DNA of 64,000 bases from Adenophora triphylla var. japonica (taxonomy: Eukaryota; Streptophyta; Magnoliopsida; Asterales; Campanulaceae): positions 406,989 through 470,988 of the forward strand of contig JAFEMH010001454.1 in assembly GCA_022495995.1 (NCBI GenBank), in the 5' to 3' direction. Under the pieces are notes generated by a model, which worked only from the letters and a program-made list of their open reading frames with translations, was not told the origin of the DNA and did not search any database. How positions within the stretch are numbered: the stretch's first letter is position 1; each line of letters begins with the position of its first letter. Below, one piece after another: positions 24,379 through 35,756 of this stretch. A program made the translations under genes and the position numbers.

Positions 24379-24945
24379 TGATCGGGTGGGTGAACCTAGC
24401 GATAGGCTACCTACGTATCCCGAATGGGAATCAAGCCGATCGTAGTTCGGGTCTTTGACCACGGAGATGATGGCGTTTTAGGTGCCTCGAACACGATGAG
24501 CGAGTTCTACGGTCGTTTCTTTGGAAAGAAACTTCTGCTTTGGGGATAAGAGATGACCATTTTCGGTCGATGGCTATCCGCTCTGTGGGGATAGGAATGA
24601 CCATTTTCGGTCTCTGCTTTGGGGATGATTGCGATTTATCGCTTTCCTAGTGATAGCGTCTTAGGTGCCTCAAACCTTGAAGATGGCGTTTTAGGTGCCT
24701 CGAACCTTGGAGATGGCTTTTTAGGTGCCTCGGACCTTGATGATGGCGTTTTAGGTGCCTCGAACCTTGATGATGATGGCTTTTTAGGCGCCTCGGACCT
24801 TAATTTGAAATGGCCTTTCGGTGGACTTTGTCTGCTGCCGAAGGATAGGGTGACCGTTTTGGTCGAGGGGCTGGACCTAATGATAGGCTACCTACGTATC
24901 CCTAGTGGGAATCAAGCCCTTTCGTAGTTCGAGTACTACTCGAGA
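24379..24945 (-). promoter_or_regulatory. Conserved block upstream of the 3' LTR (nested element), two copies
   Basis: Read on the minus strand, 24449-24395 and 24931-24873 contain ACTACG...GGCTTGATTCCC...GGGATACGTAGGTAGCC. The outer element has the same block at 44803-44850 in its own orientation. Conservation between two otherwise divergent elements suggests a cis-acting role. Confidence 0.6.
24619..24810. repeat. Short tandem repeat, about five ~30-bp units
   Basis: The block TTTTAGGTGCCTCGAACCTT and variants (GGACCTTGATGATGGC) recur five times. A related single copy lies at 24474. Confidence 0.85.
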
Positions 24946-25054
24946 TTCCGTTGGCTTTTGGGATTCCGTTAACTTTCTTTGGGGATTTCGTTAGCCTTTC
25001 TTTGAGGAAAATCGAGACGTATTCGTGCAGGGAATCGGTCTTACGTTTGGCTAG

Positions 25055-25616
25055 TTGGATGATTTTGATGAAAGATACGGGATCTCGTTATCTTTCTCGG
25101 GGCACTCGGTCTTACGTTTGGCTAGGGAAGATTTTGATGAAAGATACGGGATCTCGTTATCTTTCTCGGGGCACTCGGTCTTACGTTTGGCTTGCAGGGA
25201 AGATTTTGATGAAAGATACGGGATCTCGTTATCTTTCTCGGGGCACTCGGTCTTACGTTTGGCTTGCCGGGATGATTTTGATGAAAGATACGGGATCTCG
25301 TTATCTTTCTCGGGGCACTCGGTCTTACGTTTGGCTTGCAGGGAAGATTTTGATGAAAGATACGGGATCTCGTTATCTTTCTCGGGGCACTCGGTCTTAC
25401 GTTTGGCTAGGGAAGATTTTGATGAAAGATACGGGATCTCGTTATCTTTCTCGGGGCACTCGGTCTTACGTTTGGCTATAGGGAAGATTTTGATGAAAGA
25501 TACGGGATCTCGTTATCTTTCTCGGGGCACTCGGTCTTACGTTTGGCTTAGGGGAAGATTTTGATGAAAGATACGGGATCTCGTTATCTTTCTCGGGGCA
25601 CTCGGTCTTACGTTTG
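25055..25616. repeat. Tandem array, eight near-identical ~68-75-bp units
   Basis: The unit GATTTTGATGAAAGATACGG ... CTTACGTTTGGCT is repeated eight times, separated by short variable spacers (AGGGAA, TGCAGGGAA, TGCCGGGAT, ATAGGGAA, TAGGGGAA). The unit core is almost without substitutions, so the array is young or recently homogenised. It lies between the antisense ORF start and the 3' LTR of the nested element. Confidence 0.92.
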
Positions 25617-25912
25617 ACTGCCGGGGGGAATTTTCTTGACAAGAGGCTGACTTTGGTTAACTTTGGTTAACTTTGTCAAGTTGGGGAGAATTGCGAGTCA
25701 CGGAATTTTAAGGGGCAAAAGGGTCATTTGACCCTTGCAATCCTATCCGCGCGGATAGGGTTTGAAAACCAGGGGTATTAATTAGGGCCAACGCCCTTTC
25801 TCTTCCCCATTCGGTTTTCAAAATTACGAGAACAGAGAGAGAGAGAAAGCGAATCCGCCATTGTTGGCCTTAGAAGCTTCAAAAATCTTCCGATTTCTTC
25901 GATTTTCGAGCA

Positions 25913-28790
25913 ATGGAACACGGGAAGGCGCTTTTCAAGGCCAGGGCGTGGCCGGTAGCGGAGAGCGATTGGAGCTCGTCGGATGAGGAGGCATTACAAT
26001 CTTTCGCAATCGATTGCGGAGGAGCCCTACCCGATGCTTGGCAACATTGGGCTTCGGATTCGAATCTCCGAACGGTATACTTTGAAACCCTTTGATCCCT
26101 TTGTTGATTTCTTGTTTGAAATTTGAATTTTAGGTGATTTTTGAATTTTTTTTTTTTGAAATTGAATATTGCATGTTCATTGTCTTTGAATCTTGATGAT
26201 TATGTGAGTAACCCAAAATGTGCATTTTGCTTGGGAAAAAGAATTGGCATTTTCGCCATTTTTTTTTTTAAATTCGAAAATTGCATGTGAAAATTCGAAA
26301 ATTGTGATTGTTTTTTTTGAAATTGAATATTGCATGTTGATGATGATGATTTTTTTTGAAATTGAATATTGATATTGATGAATGATGCAATGCATGCATT
26401 TTGTTTGGAAAGAATGGGCATTTTGCCAATATGAGATGTATGTATGTTTAGGATTTTTTTATTTTTGAAAAGTGGGACGGATTTTTCCTCCCGTTGCATG
26501 TAAGATGGATGATATGCATGTATGCATTTTTTTTTTTGAGATGATGGATGGTATGCATGTTATTTTATGAAAATGGGACGGAGTTTTTACTTCCGTAGGA
26601 ATGCATCTTTTTTGATGAATGCATTGGGACTTCTTTGAAAACTTGTTTTCTTTTATGCGAGAAAAATGGGGCTATGCTCATTGTATCTTTGTTATCTTTG
26701 TCGAAATTTTTTTTTTTAATGCATGTGTATGCCCCCTTTTTTTTGTGTAAATGCAAATGCACTTTTTTTTTTTGACATTTTCTCTCTCGCCTTTTTTTTT
26801 TGCAGGGCGGAAACCGTTTTGTAACGGAGCGGTGAACAAAATGAAGGCTCGAGGATCGGTGGAGTCCGGGATTGACTTGTGGGACCGGCTTCCGAATGCG
26901 GGCCGAGGAGCTTTGCCGAGTCCGAGACGGATCGTTGTCGAGACGGGGCTTTGGGAGTTTGTCGAGTGCTTGAGGGGGTGGTCAAGTTCCCTAAGAGCAA
27001 GGGCTTGATGTTTGCTGCGGCGCGGCATTGGTGGGGCGCGACCCACACCTTCCACTTCTTACGGGGCGAGGCTACGGTTACGCCCTCCGACTATGCTTTG
27101 CGATTACGGGCTGTCCTTTAATGGGCCAGCGGCATTGAGTGGCGGGATGGCTACGGCGATGCGTCTGCGAGCTCTTACAGGATTTTCCCCTATTCCCAAA
27201 AAGGGGATGGGGATGGAGTATGCCGTGGTCTACGGCAAGATCGTGGAGACCATAGCGAGTTATGAGGTGGGGAGGAGAGGATAGGCGCCGTCGGATTGCC
27301 GGGGCCTTCTTGTGGTTTGCTTTTTCGAGCACGCTCTTTGGACATGCTTTGAGGACGGCGATCTTTGCCTTGTTGAGGTCCTTGGAGGACATGGAGACGG
27401 CCGGAGATGTCTCGTGGGGAGAGGCCGGGTGGCGAGCTTTATTTTGCTCTTGATAGGTACGGCCGGAAGGGCTGTGAGCTCTTTGTCTTGCTTTGAGTTT
27501 GCCACTGGAGGTATAAGCTCTCTTTTTGCTTTCCCTCCCTTTTTTTTTTTGAGCACGCACTTTTCTTTTGCCTTTGGATTGATTGGATTTTTACCTTTCG
27601 CGGTATGGGCGTTGGAGTTTTCCACGTCACGATGTGGCGGCGGCGGCGGAGTACGTCGGGCGTATCCGGCCATGCGATCTTGGTCCAAGCATGCCCGGGA
27701 GAAGATAAGCTCCGGGGCGTACGACTCTCGAGTACGCGGATTGCCTTCCTTTGACGGAGGCCGAGACGAGATGAGGGATGATATTCTTCCCACAGGATCG
27801 CTTTGAGGTGGCGCGGTGAAGGCGGCGAGATACGGGTGTGCGGCGGAGGATTTTGAGGGTCGACTGCGATGCATATTATGCGGGAGAGAGGGTGACGCGC
27901 CGGCATGGCGTGGGTCGCCTTTGAGGACACCGGTGGAGCCTCCCGTCGATATGATGCACCCGAGCGATCGGTCCGTGACTGGGATGATTACCGAGCCGGC
28001 CGGCACTTCTCGGATTTCGTGGCGATTGAGCCATATGCGACATTCGTCTTGAGGAGGCGAGGATGCCTCGGGTTACGGATAGGGAGGGGCTTGGGATCCG
28101 CGGTACCCTCGGACGGATTTTTCCTATATCGAGGATGGGGTCCGATTGAGGGTGCGAGATCCCTCGGCCCGAGCGACTTCCACGAGCTTTCCGGCCTCGT
28201 CCGGGTATGAAGGTATGGCTTCACCTTTTCCCCTTCTTTTCTTTCTTTTGTTTCATCATCTTTAGCATCACCTCTTTTTTTTGACGCTTTTGCTTTTGTG
28301 CGGTTTTCGGAGGTGGTCGTCGAGAAGGCGACGAAGCAAGTGATCGGGGCCAAGAGATTCATCGGGAGGATGGTCGCTTGCGGGGCTCCTCGAGGCTAGA
28401 GCGAGGCGACCACGGCCGGCGCACATCGGACGGGAGGCTTCCCCTATTCGCTCGAGACTTCTTCGAGAGACTCCTCTGTCTCCTCTCCTTGATCCCAGCG
28501 CGGTGCGCCTTCGGATCACGTCATTCTCGGGGATCCACACGGGCGGGGACACGTTTGGCGGCATGGCGGAGTCGTCTTCGTACGTCCGGGAGTCCGACGC
28601 CTTCACCTTCGGATACGATTTTTCGCGAGATCTCGGCTTGCCCTATCGGAAGCGTGCCGGTTGGTCTGATGAGCCTCTTTGGAGACGAGGACGATTACGA
28701 GCCGAGATTTTCGGGGCTCTGAGGAGGCGGGCCCGAGTCGCAAGAGGGGCCGGGAGACATCGGGCGCTGGAGACTCCGATTGATTTTTTT
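25913..28790 (+). pseudogene. Antisense plant-mobile-domain ORF of the nested element, with intron
   Basis: A first exon begins at ATG 25913 (MEHGKALFKARAWPVAESDW) and ends at a donor AACG|GTATAC (26074/26075). The acceptor TTTTTTGCAG|GGCGG is at 26805/26806, leaving a T-rich intron of about 730 bases. The second exon carries RHWWGATHTFHFLRGEATVTP (about 27025) and AFLWFAFSSTLFG (27303), two signatures of the plant mobile domain (aminotransferase-like, MAIN/MAIL1 family). Frames shift several times through 28790, partly perhaps at further introns (possible donors near 27509 and 28210). It lies antisense between integrase and 3' LTR, where Tat elements often carry extra ORFs. Confidence 0.65.
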
Positions 28791-29269
28791 TGAGATTTGA
28801 GATTGAGATTTAGATTTGTACGGCTTATGCACATTTTTTTTCTTTTTTTTTGGGATGTAATAATTTAGGATTTTATTTATGTTTGTTTGTTTTTTTTATG
28901 CACACTCTTTTTTTTGGAATGTAATAATTTAGGATTTTATTTTATGAATGCAATGCGGTATGAATGCGGTGTTGCATGAGCCTTGGTTTTTTTTTTTTGC
29001 AAGGGTGTTTGGTATATGGGTGGTTTGGGGAGGTTTTTGCACAAGTTTCGAGCAACAGGGACGGAATATTCCTCTTTTGGTGTAGCGGCTTGGGTATTGC
29101 GAGATTTTTTTGGAAAGCAATCCTATCCGCGCGGATGGGGCTGCATCGACATTGTCCTTTAATTTTGGTTCGACCTGGTCTTGCTTTATTTCAAATTCAA
29201 ATATCCTCTTCAACCTCCGGTCAACTGACCATTTTCGGGAGAAAGAGAGAAAAACCATGGAAAACTTTA

Positions 29270-30360
29270 GAAAAGCTCCATCAAAATTGTCCCAAGAGTC
29301 CCAAATGTCATTCTTCAACAAGTTCAAGGATTGGTCGGGAAATCATGCATGAGAGGAGGTTCTTCTTTGAAGAAAGATACAAGGTGAAGTGCTTATGGTC
29401 TCTCGAGGAATTGGTTCCGGATTATGACCTCTTGAGAGCTTCTTCATCATTTTGGGATACTAGAAGGCATGTCTTTTGCCTTTCCTTCAACGAGATTGTT
29501 TCCATTGTCGAAGAATTTCGGGCCTTGCTTGGAGTCCGGAGGTGGAAGAGATAGCGGTTCCTTTGCCGGAGGGGCTTCTTTTCTTGACGGTTGTGCGTCC
29601 TCCTTCATCTTTCCCGGAGGAAGCGCAAGGTATGATCCGCGGTCCCGATCATTTCGATATTTCCGGTCTTCCCGACAGATTTAGGGGCCTAGGTTTGGTG
29701 GATGATGCCTATTGGGATGCCTTTGCACTTTGTATGTTTGGCACCTGTTCATGGTCTATTCCTTTGGGATTTGCCATCGGTCTTTCTTGGATGTTGTCGT
29801 TCACTGTCGCACAGGCGAGAGATGTCGTTCCTTTGATTACAGGGGAGACTTTTCATGCTCTCGATAGTTAGCTACCGGAAGGCGGTATATGCGCGGGGGC
29901 AGCCCGTTCCTCTTGACCTTGTGGGCGATGGAGCGTTTGGGGGTTCTTCGGGAAACCTACGATATGATCGAGCCTTGGACTTTTGCCGGGAGAGGTGTTG
30001 ATGTAGATTTTGATGATCGGGGCTCGTGGGAGCGTTGGATGGCGGGTCGCCGGGCCCAGAAGATATCGAGATGGTCGGTGCCTCGTTGGCGGGTGGAGAC
30101 TCGCGAGTGCTTCGAGGATGGGTCTCCGTGGTCATGCTTAGGGGCTTTCTCGGTCCGGCTTCTATATTAGGCTTTAGTCTACGAGACGGTTTGGCTTGGA
30201 GCGGAGTTCCTTTGGAGGGCTTTGATGATATAGCCACCGGGGTGGTGGCTCCTGTTTCTATGGATGATCCCTCGGTGTTTCCATTTCTTTCCCGAGCATG
30301 GAGGTATGATGCCTTTCCTCCTCGGGTCATTCTCGGGCGTCAGAGACCGGTGTTCTGACC
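29270..30360 (+). pseudogene. Antisense ORF of the nested element, DUF7745-like
   Basis: Plus-strand pieces, opposite to the element, include FFFEERYKVKCLWSLEEL, FWDTRRHVFCLSFNEIVSI, PDHFDISGLPDRFRG and AYWDAFALCMFGTCSWSI. The pattern of FWD followed by an aromatic block and an EE motif recalls, from memory, the plant family called DUF7745, common in retroelements. The frame breaks at least three times between 29345 and 30360. Function unknown. Confidence 0.5.
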
Positions 30361-31043
30361 ACTTGGTACTGGATTGGTATGAGAGGCATGCAGGAGAGAC
30401 TCGGGTGGCTATTTTGAGACGGCGTGAGGCCATTGTGGGTGCGGAGGACCAGGCTGTTTACGAGAGGAGGAGGGCCGAGGCGAGGCCAGCCCTCATGACG
30501 GGAGCGGAGACGGCGCGACCGATTATGAGGCTTACGTCAAGAGACGGGAGAGGAGGGCTCCTATGCTACCGGCTAGGCTACGGGAGATGAGGGATGACGC
30601 TAGGGCTACTAAGGCCACGACGGAGGCTGGTTTGATAGACCCTGTCCCTATACGAGCTTGGTAGGAGGAACACACATTTTCTGTTCGGAAAAGAAAGACT
30701 CGAAGGGGAAGAAGAGGGGAGAGGCCGATGCGAGTGGCTTGGAGTGACTACGAGGTTTCGGTATCCCTTTCTTGTCATGGCGAGACACATTAGTTTGATT
30801 ATGTATCTTAGTTTTCTTTTAGCGGGTTGCCGGTTGTAGGAATGAATCGGGCTTAGACTCATCAAAGAGCTTTTAACTTGTAATGAATATTTGAATTGCT
30901 TTAGAGTTTTTCGAGACGCTTTCATGGTACGATCAATTGTATTGATGCCAAAGTATGGCTTTTATTTGTGCTTTAGACCGAACCGTTTCCATTTGCCTAC
31001 GTTCCCCTCATTTTGAGGAGCTCGGGTCTTCGTAGTTCAACCT

Positions 31044-31071
31044 GGTGAACTCTTTTTTTTTTTTTTTTTTT

Positions 31072-31106
<35 letters not shown>

Positions 31107-31240
31107 TTTTTTTTTGTTTTTTTTTTTTGTTGTTTTTTTTGGTGCAACCTGTTTTTACCTAGGCCGCCCTTCTCGGGTTTTCAACCTAGTTGGGTATTAC
31201 TCTTTTAGCACTTTTCCTTCTTTCTTTTTTTTTTTTTTTG
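31044..31240 (+). repeat. Long T-rich tract
   Basis: T-runs of up to about 25 bases broken by single G, from 31051 to 31140 and 31209-31240. On the element's own strand this is an A-rich stretch just after the integrase remnant. Confidence 0.9.
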
Positions 31241-31267
31241 TTTTACGCGTAGTATCTGCGCGGCTTG

Positions 31268-32065
31268 TCACCATTCATTTGGGTGTACAAAGGGATTCCC
31301 GTCGAGGTGCAAGTTGCATGGCTCCTCAGGAGAAGATCTTACGGACGACATATGGCCCGACCCATACGAGGCTCCCATTTGCCGAGGGGTTGATACGGGT
31401 GGGGGCTTTTCTTTTAAAACGAGATCACCTTCTCGGATCTCCCGATGCTTTACTTTCTTGTCGAAGGCTCTAGCCATTCTTCCTTGGTAGGCCGGATGTG
31501 TTCCATGGCCTTGATCGGCGTTCGTCTAGTAGGGCCAATTCGTCATGGCGACTGCGGAGCCATTCGACCTCGTTGATCTGGCTTTCCGGCGGTATACGGA
31601 GCGAGGGTATTTCCGGCTCGATTGGGAGTACGGCTTCCATTCCGTATGTGAGGGCAAGAGTGTTTCCCCGATTGCCGTTCGGCGATGTTACGTAGCCCCG
31701 AGTGCCAGTGTAACTTCTCGGGCCAATCTACGCCTTGGACGGCCATTTTCCGGATGATATTTTCGAGTCTTGTTTCTTTGCTTGACGGCTCCGTTGGTTT
31801 GGGGCTGTAGGGAGATGACTTGTGACGGGTTATTCGGAATTCCGCCGGCGGTTTTCACATTCCCCTTGAAGTGGGATCCATTATACGAGATGATTTCGGT
31901 GGCAACCCGTATACTGCACATGATGTTTTCTTTGATGAAGAGGGCAACTTTCTTTGAATTGAGGATTTTGTAGGACTTTGCGAGCATCCTTTTCGATTCC
32001 TTCGAAGAAATCGCCAATCTGCGTCTTTTAGGCTCTTCCGCGGTTCCCAAATTCACACTCGTCAA
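31268..32065 (-). pseudogene. Integrase remnant of the nested element
   Basis: A core fragment with ISYNGSHFKG and a QTNGAVKQRN block (integrase DDE core, where SDNGTQF and QSNGQVEAAN are usual) lies at about 31900-31780. A C-terminal piece MARAFDKKVKHREIREGDL follows at 31477. Between the protease (33084) and this fragment about 1 kb lacks any RT or RNase H motif, so these domains were deleted or are unrecognisable. Confidence 0.7.
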
Positions 32066-33083
32066 AATCTCTTCGGCGGCTTGGGCTCGATTTTCCTCTT
32101 TCCGGACAACTTTGCTTAAAGATTTTTTTTTTTGTTGTTTGATTTTTTTTTGTTTAATGTATACGCTTCTTTATCTAATGAATTATTATTAAATTTTTTT
32201 TTATTAATTAATTCATCATTAGTTAAAGTGGCAATCAAGGGATACTCGAAAGGTTCGTCATTTCATTGAAAACGAAAGGGGATACGGTGCTTGCTACGGA
32301 CTCGTAGTCTTCGGGCGTAAGGCCATCGGACGACCCTAGAGACTCGATCTTAACGAGAGAGAGGCTGGGAGGACTTGTCCTAGATTGACACTGAAAGGGA
32401 CGGGGGACCAATCCAAGCTTGGTGATCATTTCCTCCTTGGTCGCGGACGGGCACGAGAGAGTTTCCCAATTCTTTAGCGGCATCGGCTGTTGGTGGCCTC
32501 ATGACTCGGGAAGCTGTCTTTGTTTTTGTTTTCCTTTCTCAATTGCCGCTATCATCTTTTGGACCGAGCCGAGATCAATCGGTCGGCACACTGGACTTCT
32601 TCTTCGAACAATTCTTTGCATAACCGAGACCATCCCAATCATCGAGGAAATTCCGTGGCCTTAGCTTTTAGGCTTGTCGGTTCGAATTCGGGTTTCGGAT
32701 CTTCTGGGCGTAGGAATAGTGGTTGTGAGCTTCTCGGCTGTTCCACCGGAGTCGAGGCACGCCTGCTGAAGGTATACTCACTCTTCGTATGGCGGTGGTA
32801 GCCCCGGTATCTTGGGTAGGTCCGGGAACATTCTACGGACCGGGTTAGCCTTGGTTCCTACGAACTTGTTGAGGTTATCTTGTAGCTTTAGCCATCCTGC
32901 CGTAGGAGTGGGCTCTGTGATGTTTCTGGTTGTGTGGGACCCTTTACAAAGTAGTCGGCCAAATTAGGGTGAAGGGGAGAGATTTAGGGTTGTCGGCCAA
33001 GGGACCTTTCTGTGGCGGCTTCAAATCTTTTTCCCTTTGCGGTGTCAGCTGGGGAGGCCTCATATCCCGGGCCGTGGCGAGTA

Positions 33084-35752
33084 TTACGTCCTTTCACTTC
33101 GATGAGTTTGTGAGTTCCTTGTTGGTGCTTCCCAGGACCGAGGCCGGAGTAGATAGCTCATTTTTCTCATCATTTTCAAGACCGGTGGGATTTTATCCCA
33201 GTGACCGTCGAATCTATGTTGCACACTTGGGCCTTGGGAGGCTCGGCCCGTGAAGCCCGTTAGCATGTGACCTTCCTCGTCATGTTTGATTTCGAGAATA
33301 GGTATTCCGCCGTATCTGTGCCTTCTAAAGTGACTAAATCTCAAGTAAATGGTCGTCGAGATCCCCATTCGAGGCAATTTCACACCTTGGTGGAGGCTTG
33401 AGGCGACCCCTTTGACTTGGTGCGGCCAAGGTCTTCCCAGCCAGGGCATTGAAAGTAATCGGGATGTCGATAACCTGGAATTCCACAGGTATCAATTTAC
33501 ATCCAAACCGGAGGTCTAAAGTAGCAACTCAGGGTGCTCGGGATGTTGAGTCGTAAGCTTTGGCGTGAGAGAAGAAGGCTTCAAGTACGTAGTCTTGATA
33601 TCAAGCAAGCTCATGATCTTTCTTTGGAAGAATGTTCATTCCGGACCCATTGTCCACCGGGACCCGAGGAGGCGTCGTTCATCCAGTGGTGTGATGAAGA
33701 GAGGCTCATTATGATCGGCCCCAAATTGAGGGAGGTCGAGATGCGTGAAAGTGATTATGTTCCCGTAGTGGATGTTTCCAATCAGTTGTACCACATCATC
33801 GGGAGTAGCATCAATAGGCACGAGTGCGAGCCGGGCTTTCTTCCGGCTTCGGCTTATGGGGATAGGACGAAGTGAGTAGAGACCGAGAGGAAATGTTGGC
33901 TGTGTTTGCTTATTTGGGTGAGCACGGGATCCTCTTTTCGGGATGCAGGTTTGTTTGTCTTAGCATAGGGCGGCGATCTTCTTTTGGTGCTTGATCTGTG
34001 GCCTTCTTATACGCCTTGGGATTTCCTTGGAAGATGCGCCGGATCGGGTCAACAGATTAACTTCCTCCTCATCGATCGTCTCTTGGTGGATTTCTTCAAT
34101 CTTTGCTAGGGTCGATGGGGAGCCCTTTTGGCTATTGGCCATTGGTTACGACGGAGTCTAGTGACGGTGAGTGGTGATCTTGGCTCCTTCTGGCGGCCCT
34201 TATAAGCGCTTCCCAAGTCACGAGGCTTTTGGGTTTGGGGTTGTGTTGTTGCCCCTTGGATGGCCCACGAGCTAGGGCGTCCTCAGATTCACTCTCATGG
34301 CCGGCCTTGCTCATAGTTATCATGCAACAAGAGTCGCTATTGTCGGGACTCGGCGGCTTTTCGATTTCATCCCTTGGATGGCCCGCGAGTTGTGGCTATC
34401 GGCCTCCATCTCATCGTATATCCTTTTTCTTTCAATCTTGCAAGTAGGGCGGCCACGGGTGAAGGATAGGCAACGTTCCCCTTCGGAGTTTGAGGTAGCG
34501 GCTCGATAGATACGTGTCCAAATAAGGAGCACCGGGGTCCATTGTCGGGCCTTTGGAGCAATTAGAAAGGCGTCATGTGGATTCATAGGTATGAAGGCCC
34601 TGGGGAGACGTTCGAGATCGATAACCCTTTTCGGTGATTGCGAGGCACTCGGCTGCGCTCGGCGGCATTTGTGACCCTTACGGTTGTTATGCCATCCGTT
34701 CTTGGGAAAGAAGAAAAAGATCCGATAACGTTTACGAATTCTTCATCTTACGGTGGTGAAACCCTCCATTCTCGACCGGTGCTTCAATAAACCCTTTCCA
34801 TTCACCAGTCGAGGTTCTTATAAGGAACGTTGTGTTCTAGGATTTCGGATATGTACGGATGCAGGCGCGGGCTTTGCGTCCCTCATCCTGCAGGTATCGG
34901 GCATTGGCCACAAATGCATCTTACAAGTGACACCTCGTAGAGTCATCTCCATTGGTATCGATCCGCATTTCTGGCGGTCCTTCGTCGTTGCTTCTTGACA
35001 ACCAACCATTGTGCCTAGCTCCCGTGGGCTCATTTCGGCATGATTGTTCCAGTTGTTTCCGGATCGGGGCCTCGGTTGACTCTTCACTCTCGTCATCATC
35101 ATCATCATCGTTGTCATCGGAATCTTCTTCCCATACTACGGGATTTCGGTGAGAGGAACGTTGATCAAACCCGTTGGGGAATATGGGTGCGTGCAACCGC
35201 AAAAATTGTCATATGTTCCCATTCCGGAAGTGGTAATTGTGACTCGGCTTCTCCTCCCGAAATTGCGGGGGAAGAGTGAGAGGGGGTGGCACGTATTTGA
35301 CACCGAGTAGGATATAGAAGGAATCCTCCTCTTAGATTCTTCTTGTTCTCGGGATCATATTCGGGCTCTCCCAAAGCCAATTTGCGAAGTGTACTAGCTC
35401 CGGACGCTCTTCGGCCTCTTTCTTTGATAAGCCCGATACGAGCGCCCGCCGAAGCTTTCTTGTTCGATTCTTCTCGATTGTTCTAACCATCTTGTGTAAA
35501 TGGTCCTCTCATATTTTGAACGGAACAACCCAGTTCTTCGGTATCGGCCTTCCCTTCATCCGAGAAATAGCGGGCCTCGTATTCTTGCAAGGAGTCTACG
35601 ACATGAGACCAAGATGGGTTGATTCGTTCGATATCCTCAAGGGCGAGGGAATCCAGTCGGGGATCCTCGACGAGGTTGGCCACGGGTATTTGGGGACCTT
35701 CATCGGCATCTTCATGGTCATGCGAAGATTCTCCGCATTCAATCATATTCAC
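33084..35752 (-). pseudogene. Acidic linker and protease region of the nested element
   Basis: Downstream of gag on the minus strand are an acidic run (35110-35090, DDNDDDDDDESEES), the linker motif VNLLTRSG at about 34050 shared with the outer element, and protease-like pieces. The protease pieces are ITFTHLDLPQFGADHNEPLFI near 33750, a VDNGSGMNI active-site-like block near 33645, and LGRPWPHQVKGVASSLHQGVK near 33430. Tat proteases have these blocks in this order. Several stops interrupt the frame. Confidence 0.65.
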
Positions 35753-35756
35753 ACGA

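Noticed and set aside
24951..25564. Long open frames with perfect protein repeats across the tandem array
   Set aside because: The unit simply lacks stops in two frames at once; open frames follow from the DNA repeat, not from coding constraint.
27078..28606. Minus-strand open frames across the plant-mobile-domain region
   Set aside because: GC-rich complement of the plus-strand ORF; family signatures are seen only on the plus strand.
31045..31473. Phe-rich open frame
   Set aside because: Translation of a T-run; not a gene.
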